Part shown: in pieces, positions 48,535 through 58,919 of the stretch
Numbering within the stretch: position 1 is the stretch's first letter
How the letters are laid out: each line of letters begins with the position of its first letter
DNA from: Tetmemena sp. SeJ-2015
Taxonomy: Eukaryota > Ciliophora > Spirotrichea > Sporadotrichida > Oxytrichidae
Length of the DNA: 64,000 bases
Assembly (NCBI GenBank): GCA_027382625.1
Contig: JAJKFJ010020858.1
Coordinates: 1-64,000 of the forward strand
Reading direction: 5' to 3'
Notes under the pieces: model-generated
Told to the model about the DNA's origin: nothing
Database searches by the model: none
The model's input: the letters and a program-made list of their open reading frames with translations, nothing else
Program-made: the position numbers and the translations under genes

Positions 48535-50251
48535 ATGGCTTAGTCCTAGACAAATCAAGATTACAAGAAGCTAGTCAGCTTCATGAAGAGAGTTCAACTC
48601 TCAACTAAAAACTAAAACGAAGAGAACTATATCATTCCTTCAAAAAGTCTTGTCCCTAAGTTGCCTCAAGCGAAGGAAACTTGCAAACTAGAACTCCCAT
48701 CAGGAAGGGAATATGAGCTAGATGTTCTTGATGGAACAGTAGGGCCGAAGTCAATTGACGGCAGAGGATTCTATGAAAAGACTGGAATTTATACTTATGA
48801 TCCAGGCTTTACCTCAACAGCAAGTTGTGTTTCAGGCATTACCTACATCGATGGTGATCTCGGTTAGCTTTGGTATAGAGGATATTCGATAGATTAGCTA
48901 GCAGCAAACTGCTCATTTATTGAAACATGCTTCCTGCTCCTATATGGGGATCTGCCTTCAAAAGAGCAACTATAAGTATTTGAAAATAAGGTGTAAGTAA
49001 AGCTCAATTTACTTCTCTAATAGATTAGCATTAAAATGCAATTTGTGATATTGAGTATTTCATTGTAGGAAGGATGAAATGCTGGTGCACGAGAAAGTGA
49101 AAGATTTTTATAAGGGATTCAGTCCTAACGCTCACCCGATGGCTATCATGTGTGGTGTAGTTGGAGGCTTGAGCTCTTTCTATAATGATGAAGTTGATAT
49201 CACAGATCCTAAGCAAAGAAAAGGCCATTGCTATAAAGATCATAGCCAAGATGCCAACTCTTGCAGCTATTTCTTTCAGAACTAGCAAGGGATTACCTAT
49301 AGTATATCCCTGACAGAAATAGATCTTATACCGAGAAAATAATTTATTCAATCGTAATAACTTAAAGAATTTCCTGTATATGATGTTTGCAGATCCTTTA
49401 GATCCTGAATTCAAGGTATTCTATTAGCTTTGTTTACATGCTTCAGATTCCAGAAGTGATGGTTGAAGCACTTGATAAGATTCTCATCCTACATGCAGAC
49501 CATGAGTAGAATGCTTCTACCTCAACTGTCAGAATCACAGGTTCATCTTTTGCAAACCCATTCGCTTGCATTTCATCAGGTATCGCATCACTCTGGGGTC
49601 CTGCTCATGGAGGTGCCAACGAAGCTTGCCTTCAAATGCTAGATGAAATAGGTTTTATTTATTCATCTTTAGTATCTATTAAGGTTCAGTTGAGAACATT
49701 CCTAGATATGTAGAGATGGCTAAGGACAAGAACAGTACCTTCCGCATCATGGGATTCGGTCATAGAGTCTACAAGAACTTTGACCCTAGAGCCAAAGAGA
49801 TGCAAATTATGTGCCATAAAGTTTAAGCACATATATACTACTTGGAATGAGATGAATGTTTATAAAAATTAAGTTCTGACTGAGTTGAACATTAAGCAGG
49901 AAGGACTTTTTGAACTAGCAATGCAATTAGAAAAAGCAGCTCTCTCTGATAATTACTTCATCTCCCGCAAGTTGTATCCAAATGTCGATTTCTACTCTGG
50001 AATTGTCCTTTAAGCTCTAATATAATTCCTCGTTTATATAGATGGATTGAAAGTATATTTCTCTAAAGATACCTAGAGATATGTTTACAGTGATCTTCGC
50101 TCTAGCAAGGTCAATAGGATGGATTACTCAATGGAACGAAATGATGAGTGAGCCAGTAGTCAAGCTAGGAAGACCTCGTCAACTTTATGTTGGAGTGCAC
50201 AAGAGAAAGTATGTCGACCTAAAAAATAGAGTGTCATTCGATTTATTCTGA
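48535..50251 (+). CDS. Citrate synthase (GltA/peroxisomal-type)
   Basis: Condenses acetyl-CoA and oxaloacetate to citrate. ATG at 48535 reads [16 protein letters not shown]; recognisable core segments follow: [145 protein letters not shown] and [18 protein letters not shown], with RPRQLYVG near the end; the stop is TGA 50249-50251. The catalytic histidines of HPMA, WGPAHGG and GHRVY and the Asp of the PNVDFYSG region are present. The sequence resembles the bacterial/plant-peroxisomal type more than the animal mitochondrial type; I see no C-terminal SKL. GT-AG introns: 48993-49068, 49416-49446, 49652-49683. Three IESs are also needed, and two single-base frame corrections remain (near 49218-49224 and 49308-49310). 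Confidence 0.95.
49334..49365 (+). other. IES, 32 bp, pointer AGAA
   Basis: AGAA is repeated at 49334-49337 and 49366-49369. Deletion joins NRSYTE to FLYMMFADP (family pattern: NDLSYAGNFLNMMF) without extra residues. Confidence 0.7.
49819..49870 (+). other. IES, 52 bp, pointer AAGTT
   Basis: AAGTT is repeated at 49819-49823 and 49871-49875. Deletion gives [12 protein letters not shown], matching the conserved CHEVL region. No choice of boundary within the repeat yields GT...AG, which rules out an ordinary intron. Confidence 0.85.
50015..50060 (+). other. IES, 46 bp, pointer CTCTA
   Basis: CTCTA is repeated at 50015-50019 and 50061-50065. Deletion joins SGIVLQAL to [12 protein letters not shown], the expected citrate synthase sequence. 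Confidence 0.85.
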
Positions 50252-50394
50252 TCATTATCTTGCCTAGAAGATTTGAGATTTTACTTTATCTCAATTAAAT
50301 TTTATCCTTAGGACTTGTAAATGATTCAATTGAAAATTTACCTTTTAAAATGGTTAAACTTAAATATTAAGTATTATTTCATTAGACTTGAATT

Positions 50395-50828
50395 ATGAGA
50401 GTAATTAGGTGTAGAGATAATTAGATGATGTAGGCCTTTAACGAGCCAAAAGTCTTAGACTTCAAAATTCATTAGGGATCGTAACTTGTTTCAACTAACA
50501 AAGGAGAAATAGTTTTCATTCTTTTCAATCTATTAGATCTTAATACATAAATTCAGTTTATATTTTAAAATGAGATGGAGGTTTCAAATTCTTAATCTCT
50601 CATGACTTGAAACTAACTCTCTTGCACCAAGCAGCCATATTGAAGAACAAAGTTTAAGGTATGATTGAAGGATTCTTTACTTTGGTTCATTTTCAACTAG
50701 TCTGCCTCCACTTTTCTTTTTTCTCGGAATCTTTTTTATTTTTTAATCATTCTCCTAATTTTCTCCCTGTCCTTAGACTTAAGTACATATTTAGTGACTA
50801 TTTTCAGATTGAACTAGACTCTCTCTGA
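50395..50828 (+). CDS. Small unknown protein
   Basis: ATG at 50395 reads MRVIRCRDNQMMQAFNEP followed by KVLDFKIHQGSQLVSTNKG. After removal of a putative IES (50504-50571) it continues DGGFKFLISHDLKLTLLHQ and AAILKNKVQGMIEG; the open frame runs to TGA 50826-50828, but its last third is less protein-like and may be intron or 3' UTR. No family recognised. It lies between citrate synthase (144 bp upstream, same strand) and the convergent kinase. Confidence 0.5.
50504..50571 (+). other. Putative IES, 68 bp, pointer GAGA
   Basis: GAGA is repeated at 50504-50507 and 50572-50575; deletion joins LVSTNKG to DGGFKFLIS in frame. No family is available to confirm the junction. Confidence 0.5.
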
Positions 50829-50944
50829 ATTCTTTATCAGAAAACATAGATAATAATGAACACTTATTTATTCTGTGATAGTTTTTCTGCTGAAAATATT
50901 TCTCAAACTTCTCTTAGACTTAGTCTTAAATTGATCTTTTTCTA

Positions 50945-52310
50945 TCAGAACTTAAAAGTTATTTCAAAATTTAAATAAACTTGAAGAGCAGTTTTCATGA
51001 GGTTAAGAGTGTCTGTACTCGAGCAGCACAAGTCATACTTATGAGTGTGAAGGCTATGAGCTACGCTCTTATTTCCTTTCAATCTTGAGTACTGTTGTTA
51101 CTTGCTCTTCTTATCTTTTTCACCAATCTGCTTCTTGAAAAACTCAGTAGGAAATTGATGGAATTCATTAGAATCAAGGCTGAAGAATCTAAGTTCTAAG
51201 AGTTGAGAAGCTGTAACTCTGTCCTCTTCTTCAGTTATCAAGCAACTCTAAAGTGCCAATAAGCACTCAAGTGAAAGCTCACTTGGAGAACTCAATTAAA
51301 ATGACGAAAGCATTAAAATAGTTTATTTAAAATTGTATGGTCCCTTAGAGATGCAATCGCTAAGTTGCTCGAAACTTTGAGCTCTAAATGGTTTTGAACC
51401 AGTGAGTAGTTCGAACATTAAAACTCCAAAAGGACCAAATATCGGCTTTCATAGAATACTTCTGCTCTTCCACAAGTTAAGGAGACATGTAGAGAGGAGT
51501 ACCACACACCGTATTACTAATGGAGTTATTGCGAACTCTCTTGGAAAAGCCAAAGTCTGCTATTTTAACTTCAAATTTTACCTTTGATAGGTCTAAATCA
51601 CTGAGTAACTATCGCTTTTCAAATTTACCGAGTTCCCAGATATTAGGCGTGTAGCATGACGTAATCTAGCCCTAATTATTACTCAAATCAATACTTCTCA
51701 TTGTTAGAGGAAGTTTTTCCCTTGAATACTCAACTTTTTCAGAGAGTTGAACATTAAGAAGAATGTTTTGGAGCTTGATGTCCCTATGTAAGATAGCAGA
51801 TTACTCTAGTTCAGAGAGTCCTTGAGCTACCTGGGTCATAATTAACCTTACCTCATTCTCGCTCAGGCACCCTCCTTTTGCTTTTCGAAGCTGTTCCAAG
51901 TCTCCACAATTGCACGCCTCTGTTATAATGTAAATTCTTTTGTGAGTCCTAAATACCTGCTCTAGCTTAAGAATATTTTGAGAGCCTTGAAGAAGCTAGA
52001 GATTAGAAATTTCATTCTCAACTAACTTTGCCGCTCTCTCACTTAATTCTACACGCTCAATAACTTTGCAGGCGAAAGCGCTAGCCGTGTCTATTTTTCC
52101 GGGCCATTTTTTAGATAATTTGTAAGTCAAGTAAACTGTTCCGTACTGCCCCGAACCTAGGCATTTAAATAACTCATTTGGTATAGCAAATAAAGATATA
52201 TATTATTTCTCAAGTAAGATGACAAAATTTCCTATCACTTTGAAGCTTCCATATTTTTCCGGACTTTAAATTGCAGGGCTTATAACTGATTCACTCAAAA
52301 GTTACTGCAT
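50945..52310 (-). CDS. Serine/threonine protein kinase (ULK/ATG1-like group)
   Basis: ATG at 52310 reads MQQLLSESVISPAIQSPEKYG. The kinase domain shows the glycine loop CLGSGQYGTVYL, the catalytic Lys in FACKVIE, HRDIKLQNILLN (catalytic loop), KIADFGFSKRV (DFG), CGTPLYMSPQLVEEQKYSMKAD (activation/APE-like segment), and DIWSFGVLMFELLTGSKPF after a one-base correction in the AAAA/TTTT run at 51428-51431. An insert of about 50 residues lies between HRD and DFG. The C-terminus (about 90 residues, basic, KKQIGEKDKKSK) ends at TGA 50947-50945. The glycine loop, HRDIK and GTPLYMSP spelling suit the ULK-like and calmodulin-dependent groups expanded in ciliates; the substrate is unknown. It has the same orientation as the next kinase, and the two are probably diverged paralogues. 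Confidence 0.9.
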
Positions 52311-52802
52311 ATTGAGTTAAGCTTGGTGATGATATAAATGCCGAGATTTGTTATATAGTGCTAATTATATTATTAGCAAAATTAATTCGTTCAAATAATT
52401 TGAAAAGTATCTATGATTTTACAATATTAAATATTAGACAATGAGATATTTGAGAAGCTTTTATATATAAATTAGCGATTAAATTCGATTACTAGATCTA
52501 ACTCACGTATTAGCAAGCCATTATATATACCTATTACTTAATTTACTCAGTTTTCAAACATCTTTTAAATTGGATTACGTCACCCAAAGATTCCACATAT
52601 CTACAATTAGCTGATAATTATTTCACTTTCACACGCTCTCAGTGAGAGAGTATCTGAACTTTGTTTTTTCATATTAATCCAATCTTAAGCATTTGAGGGA
52701 TCATTAAGAGACGCAGTCTGGCGCTCAATTTCAAATTAGGACTTCTTGTCAATATATGGAACTTTGGTGTCTTTTTAGTTCTCAATACTTCTAAAATTTA
52801 AT
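52311..52802. other. Intergenic region between two kinase genes
   Basis: AT-rich; no convincing frame. It lies downstream of one minus-strand kinase and upstream of the other. Confidence 0.4.
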
Positions 52803-55336
52803 TCAATCTAGCATTTAATTAATTATAAACTTGGTGTCAAAATAATTTGGAATGATGAGTTTTTGAATGGTCACTTCGTAGTCGATGCACTTTTCGATTC
52901 TACTACTGATTTTTAATTCTCCGCTGTCAAGCAGGATTGGATTTTCTTTGGCCTTAATCTTGTCTACAGTTATTGCTTTAGCCCCTAGCTTATTCTTTAT
53001 TGATGAATATTTGCCAATATAAAATAAGCAATTATTTTGAGAGAGATAATAATTCCAATCTGTGTTGATCCAAAGCTGCCACTAGGTTTTCTCTACTCCA
53101 CCGCCATATTGAATGTCATATCTGTGCTTTTGAAAAATTAAAATCTAGCAAATTTAAGTTCTATTTGAGACGAGTGGAAGACTCAGCATTTCTAGTTGAC
53201 TTTACTCTTTCGTTGGCCATTTATCTTACAGGTCTAGATTTTATGGGCTCTATTGTTAACTTCCTGCTCATTATCATTTCCTCATTAAATGCAAAGAGCT
53301 TTGACTTTATAATTTCCACTGTGTACTATTTCATCTAACCAATTAAATCATAGAATAGAGATTTTTAGTAATTTCTTGGAGTTAAGAACGACAGTCTGTC
53401 TAATAAGTTTTGAGGTGTCAAACTTTTCTTCTTCCATTTCCTTGGAGGGTTTTTTCTTTCCAAGTTGCAACCTCAGAGATGTTTCATAGTTAGTTACATT
53501 AGTGGAGAGCGAGTGAATCGAATAGGGATCATTAGCTGAAGTAGTCATGTTTTGTCGAGGGGATTAAGCTCTCAGCTTATTCTAAGAAAGGATGTTTGAG
53601 CTTGGAGACATCCTCTTGTCTTGTGAGTTTGATTCTCTCAAGTAATTCAAGTTTTCTAATTCCGTAATTGAAGCTCTAAAATATTTTTGCTCTTAATTCA
53701 CAACTAAAAATGTAATCTTGAGTTTAGTAGACTCACTGAATTAAAGGCACCTAGTTATGAAATGAATGCCTTCTGGAGAAATTTAGCGCGAGCCGGGATC
53801 TCATAAGAGCCCTACTTCAATATATTAAGAAGTCTGGCTTTGGTCTCCTCTATAAATGGAGGTCTCCCAACTAGAAGCTCGTAGTATGTTGCTCCAAGCG
53901 ACCAAATATCGAACTTTTCGGAGTAATTGGTGTTATGATTACAAATTGATCAGGAGGCATGTAAGCTGGGGTTCCATAAATACTTTTTGATCTCTCGATC
54001 GGCAGATCATCAAACTCAGTTTAACCTTCTTGCTGAATTTTCTTGAACTGCTTTGCAAATCCAAAATCTGAGATCTTTATCTCAAACTCCACATCGCAAA
54101 AATTGACACCTTTTATAAAAGCTAACCTCTATTCCTTGGATAAACTAAGTAGGTCTAATTTTGGAAAGTGAAGAAGTACGTTAGCTTATTTCAGATCACG
54201 ATGCATGACCCCGACTCCCTGCATATCTGATATCCCCTTATATACTTAAGAATAGTGATAAGTATGTATTTATAATCCTTGACAAACTACTTTAGAATTT
54301 GAATGGCTTAATCTTCTGGAATGCCTCTTTTGTGGAGTTTAATAAGGGTGGAGAGGTCACCTCCGTTGCAAAGTTCAGTTATTAGATAGTGTCTGGGCCT
54401 AGTCTAATAAGCTTTGATAATCTTAATTACATGCTATGAGTTTATCAATTGGAGAGTGTTCACCTCTTAAAGAAAGAGAATTTTTTTTACCTTAAAAAAC
54501 AAAGTGATTTACTAAAGAGCTTCTTGAGATTTGAGATCTTCCTTTGAATTTCATTATACAGCTTCATCTAATCATGATCAAACTCAAACCTTAAATATTT
54601 TTGTTGAATCATTGAATATAGAAAAGTTAAATAGTTAGTCTCAAAAAAATGTGACTACCCCTTGTTTTGCTTAATTTCCTCCAACACTTCTAACTTCTTA
54701 TTTGTTTCTTCATCAAGGACTTCCATTACCTTGCAAGCAAATCGCTTCCCCGTCACGTATTATCTCTATTGAAAGGCGTTGTAAACATTTCCATATTTTC
54801 CACTTCCCAAAAATTTTCCAAAGTCTATCGTGAAATAAAATGGTTCACTTTCTGTATAAAAGTTATGTGAACTTTCCCACTGTTCTGTAGTTTTTGCTAT
54901 GAAGCTAAATGCCAGCTGCTGATTGCCTAGTTTTATAATGCAACAGCAGGAATGGGAGAATGATGAGGAGGAGATTATTGTCTGGCTTGAAATGCGTTAA
55001 TAGCAGAAACTAGTGGGCTTGAAGATTTCTTTTCTGGGGATGCCCTGATATGTGCATTGAGTTGGGCCAGAGCACTAGCTAATTAATTCATACTCTAAGC
55101 ATCAGTTATCTTGCTTGGTGACGGCTAACGCCGAGGAGAAGCAGCCCTTGCTCCTTCAATCAATACATTCCTGCCGAGTTAGAGTGGAGCAGTCTGAGGC
55201 TGACCTAGTACAGGTCTAGTGTCGATAGGCTGCTGCTCTGTTTACTGAATTTAATCATCATCCAGAATTAAATGAAAATGAAATGAAAAGTGATAAGATA
55301 TTTATGAATGACATTGTTTTGGCGATGCTTTTTCAT
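52803..55336 (-). CDS. Serine/threonine protein kinase with N-terminal Ser/Pro-rich and C-terminal unknown domain
   Basis: ATG at 55336 reads MKKHRQNN; a GT-AG intron (about 55244-55312) leads to [11 protein letters not shown], then a Ser/Pro/Gln-rich region ([14 protein letters not shown]). Kinase motifs: [16 protein letters not shown] (glycine loop), [11 protein letters not shown] (catalytic Lys), [19 protein letters not shown] (hinge), [36 protein letters not shown] and [21 protein letters not shown]. The frame then runs on through REQ-type linker sequence and [13 protein letters not shown] into a C-terminal part ([14 protein letters not shown]..., [36 protein letters not shown]) ending at TGA 52805-52803. 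Single-base corrections are needed near 53940 and 53780. The in-frame ATG at 53548 would otherwise look like a separate short gene. The substrate is unknown. Confidence 0.85.
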
Positions 55337-56033
55337 TATAATAAGTTGTACCCTTGTTTTGTGATTAAATATTATTATAACTCAAAGCTCACAGATATCT
55401 CTCTAAATATCTATTGAAGCCAAGCCAATAAGATCCAATACAAAAGCTTACAAATTCAAAATATAATTACCCTCGCACACTTAACATGATATTGTTTAAA
55501 ATTTTAATTAAAAATTTTCATTTCACAACATAAATATTTTTTTGCTTTAGAAAAAAGAATTATTCTTTTGGATTATAATAATTATATGAAGGTGTTATAG
55601 ACGCTATCAAGAAAAGGTACTTGAGAGAATAGAGGCCTGTGAAATACTTAAGATATTACAAAAAAACCCATTTACTCTCCATTAAAAATATGGGATTTGC
55701 TTTAACTACAATTTTAAACACACCCTTCGATCAAATAATCCCACAATCTTAAAACTCTATATTTGCTCAAAATTATTAAAAATACTAATCTTGCAGCAGA
55801 AGCATATCAAACCTTCCACAAAATAAGTTATTTATCTAGTAGTTTCCAATTCTTAATTAAGATACATCTTATTAATATCACAAAAGTAAAAATAAACCCT
55901 TTTTTCTCTTTCTTCTGATTGTGATAATTAATGTTGAGGGCTAGTATTAAATAGATCTTAATTTTTTTTAAAGAACTAATAAAATAAGTGATAATTTCTA
56001 GAAATTTAAAATTAATAGAAGGATAGTTTTGTG
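55337..56033. other. Divergent intergenic region
   Basis: AT-rich, between the kinase start and the plus-strand coiled-coil gene; no convincing coding content. Confidence 0.4.
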
Positions 56034-57278
56034 ATGGAAGCCAACGATAACTTGAATTTAGGTGTGGAGTCTCAACTGCCTCACTCACTTCAGTCCCAAA
56101 TGAATGGGTTAAATAATACAGCCTCTTTAATTGGTTCCCAGCAGAATTAATTCACTCACTATAATAACTCATTTTAATAATGATTAAGGTAGGTATAGAG
56201 TTAAAATATATTTTCAGATTTTAGAAACGAAGGGATGGGAGGAAGTTAACTTTAAAACGACAACGAGCCAGTAGTTAAGGATATAGATTAGATTCAGTCA
56301 CTTGACGAAGTTAGAAAGATCAAAGGACAGTAAGTATTGCTGCTTCATATCTAATGTACTTGAATTAATCACTTTCCCTTTAGAGTTGAGAAGGACGTTC
56401 TTTTGCTGAGAAACAGAGTGAGGATGCTGCAGATGGAGCATGAAAAAGCTCAGAAAAAGATAATGGAAACTCAAAAGAAAGCTAAGCAGTTAGAGCAACT
56501 CAAAGCTAAGAATGATGAGCGTTTCTTGCAGGTAGGGATATCATAGTGACTTTATTAATCTTTGTGTAGCAATTGAAATTACAGCAGGAGGATAACGGAA
56601 ACTTGAAAGGTGCTCAGAATGGAAACTTTTAGAATCAGTAAGCACAGAGATAACAGATTGAAAAGGCCAAGTTTCAAATGTACTAACATTCATACATAAA
56701 TAAAGCATAGAGGAGGTGTTTATGAAATTTAACAGAAACAGAATCAGGTGTCGGGACTAAAGTAAAAACTGAATGAGGACTTGTAAAGAAAGATTGAGAT
56801 GTAGGCTCAACAACAAGCAGAAGCTATGGAGAAGAAGGCTATGATCAGAGCTTAAAAGGAGCAAGGAAGGGCAAGAGTGGAACAGTATAAACAGAAGAAG
56901 GCTAAGGAGATACAAAAGGAGTCAAAAGCCAAGACAGAGGGAGAAAAGAAACTAATATACACTCTTGAGTCTGAAGCTCGTCAACTTGAATTGATGGAGG
57001 AACAGCTCTAATATCTTTAAATATTTCTTATATATAATTATTTTGCTCATAAAGAGACTGCAGGGAACTCAATAGATGGAAGTGTTTGCATTTTATATAA
57101 AATTTAATGCTTATTGATGGAAAGAGATGCATTCAAGGAACTTGAAGAAGCTATGATAAGTGCGAGTATGCCTAAGAGGGAGAGAGTGAAAGTTTATTAA
57201 GAGATGGCTAGCACAAACGGAGGAGCAGGAGTGAGTCAACACAGTGAGGATTTTAAAAATAGAGATTAAGATGATTGA
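56034..57278 (+). CDS. Long coiled-coil protein
   Basis: ATG at 56034 reads MEANDNLNLGVESQLPHSL, a Q/N-rich head. Then NEPVVKDIDQIQSLDEVRKIKGQ joins VEKDVLLLRNRVRMLQMEH via an intron (donor GTAAGT at about 56330, acceptor TTTAG at about 56381). From here almost the whole protein is heptad-like: EKAQKKIMETQKKAKQLEQL, ERFLQ-intron (about 56531-56568)-QLKLQQEDNG, then, after an IES at 56659-56722, QKQNQVSGLKQKLNEDLQRK, MEKKAMIRAQKEQGRARVEQ and LIYTLESEARQLELMEEQLQ. It ends FKELEEAMISASMPKRERVK...EDFKNRDQDD at TGA 57276-57278. Probably a structural or basal-body/cilium type coiled coil, by composition only. It converges with the U11/U12-35K-like gene, leaving 72 bp between stops. Confidence 0.75.
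56659..56722 (+). other. IES, 64 bp, pointer TGAAA
   Basis: TGAAA is repeated at 56659-56663 and 56723-56727. Deletion removes an in-frame TGA and joins QAQRQQIE to IQQKQNQVSGL, keeping the coiled coil uninterrupted. No GT-AG solution gives the right phase. Confidence 0.7.
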
Positions 57279-57350
57279 TTTAAACTTAATATTAGGATCA
57301 TAAGGAACCATTTATTTCTTAATTTTACAATCGTTCATTTAAGTGTTCTC

Positions 57351-58897
57351 TCAAAAGAAGGGCTTATCTCTTCCACCAAAGCGAATCTAACTTCCTTTAA
57401 CTTTTCCACCGAAGCCTCCACCCAATCTACGAGGGACGAATCCAGGTTGCTTACCTCCACTCCTCACTATATCAACATTGATATCTTTACTTCCGTTATC
57501 CATTGAGGTTTTATTTGCTTCACAATAAGCTCTAAACGCATCTTCAATTAAACAAACAATTTAAGAATCGAACTTTTTTCTCTATTATCTTCCACTTCTT
57601 AGAATTCTACAAAAGCATAGCCCTTAGAGCAGCCGGTGACTACATCTCTAATTATCTCTACTTTCTCGATTCTGCCATATTTCCCAAAGTGATGGTATAG
57701 GTCTCTGTCTGATGTCCTGGGGATGAAACCACTTACAAATATTTTTCTTTTTGTATATTTTCCCTCAAATTTAGATTCAACTATAAGATGTTAGAAAAGC
57801 TTGATGAAACTTGTTACATTTAGCTTTAGAGGCTCTTAGAAGTGCTCTATCATGACACATCACTCCCTTCCCATCTTTGAAACCCACTTTAATTGGATCA
57901 TAAGGTTCTATAGAGTCTGAGAAAAATATTCTCTCCTGTTCTCTCGGATCTTCTCGCTTTGGACCCCTAATAAAGGGCTACGATCTCTGAAAAGATTATC
58001 CCCTATTACTATTTTCAGAATATCTATTATTTTAGAATGTATCATTGCACGAATTTTGATTCCAAGATTAACTTTAGTTCTCATTTTAACGAGTTAGGGC
58101 CTCTTAATTCTGAGAACTATAAGAGTTTTATTAGTTTTATGAACTGAAGGAAGAACTTAAATGACCAGAATTACTGTTTCAAAAAAAAAAGAAACCATAT
58201 TATAATTAATATATCCCCCTTTGTTATAAATTATTGATGCTCTATTCTGGCATTATTTGATGCGTTGATTTGAAATTCCTTGAGCAGATACAAACAAAAA
58301 ATTGTAAGATATAGATATTTATAAGAGTTTAATACATAGTGGTGTCTTTAATGGTTAAACAATTTTTCCCTGCTTCTGCTTCTTTATTTTGGCTAATAAG
58401 TCTCTGATCTATTTTGTAAATGGCCATCTCTTCTTTGCTTGCTCCACTAAAACCCTCTACTTCTGCTGCTTAGATCTGACTGTGAAGCCTAACTTTAAGT
58501 ATCGCAATCATCAAATTTAAGTTATTGACTTTTAAACTGGGTTTTCTCTGTTATTTTAGAGAATTTGATGCACATTTTACAGCATAAACTATCCACCAAA
58601 CCTTTAGCTTGAGGGATTGGGAGTTAGTTACTACTAATTTTATAGGTATTATCTTTGATTATGATCTCTTTAGAACTAGTAATCTTTTTTTCTACTTTAT
58701 GAAATTCTGTCTCTCTACCTATTCGTGATACTCTAATTTTCTCTTCTATTAGTTTGAGTATCGTTAAATTCACCCTCCCTTCTCTAATTTCTACTTTAAT
58801 TTGAATTATCTCTGCTCCTATATCTCTAACTTTCATTTCTACTCTCTTAGTTTTGTTATTAACTCATTCTTGTTCTATCTTCTCTGCTCGCGTTCAT
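57351..58897 (-). CDS. U11/U12 snRNP 35 kDa-like protein (RRM, minor spliceosome)
   Basis: In animals and plants U11/U12-35K is the minor-spliceosome counterpart of U1-70K, helping the U11/U12 di-snRNP recognise U12-type introns. ATG at 58897 opens a long R/S/Q/N-rich head (RYRSRDNSNQSRNQRRE, QRSRSREK). The conserved part begins EPYDPIKVGFKDGKGVMCHDRA, similar to the 35K motif YxPFDPLKAGSIDG...HDRA. It is followed by an RRM with RNP2-like IFVSGF and RNP1 KGYAFVEF (YGRIEKVEIIRDVVTGCSKGY), and the signature tail GFVPRRLGGGFGGK...QIRFGGRDKPF, ending at TGA 57353-57351. The RFGGRDKPF string after PRRLGGG is characteristic of 35K rather than U1-70K. A 37-nt GT-AG intron (57781-57817) and a 47-bp IES (57540-57586) are inside. 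The structure of the N-terminal exons (58.0-58.4 kb) is uncertain; an internal ATG at 58253 is an alternative start. Confidence 0.82.
57540..57586 (-). other. IES, 47 bp, pointer GAAGAT
   Basis: GAAGAT (ATCTTC on +) is repeated at 57540-57545 and 57587-57592. Deletion joins YAFVEFQEVED to AFRAYCEANK, the normal continuation of an RRM after RNP1. The six-base pointer and conserved context make this one of the firmest calls. Confidence 0.85.
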
Positions 58898-58919
58898 TAT
58901 GGATTTAATTATTAAAATT

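Noticed and set aside
49416..49446. IES with ATTC pointer at the 31-nt citrate synthase interruption
   Set aside because: Excision between the ATTC repeats puts the next exon out of frame with an early TGA, whereas a GT-AG intron of 31 nt gives the correct protein.
53348..53548. Separate small gene starting at the ATG at 53548 ([10 protein letters not shown])
   Set aside because: The upstream kinase frame reads straight into this ATG without a stop, so it is the C-terminal part of the kinase.
58624..58836. Minus-strand frame MKVRDIGAEIIQIKVE
   Set aside because: It is a shadow of the R/Q/S/N-rich head of the U11/U12-35K-like gene, which is open in another frame from the ATG at 58897 and matches the composition of the rest of that protein.
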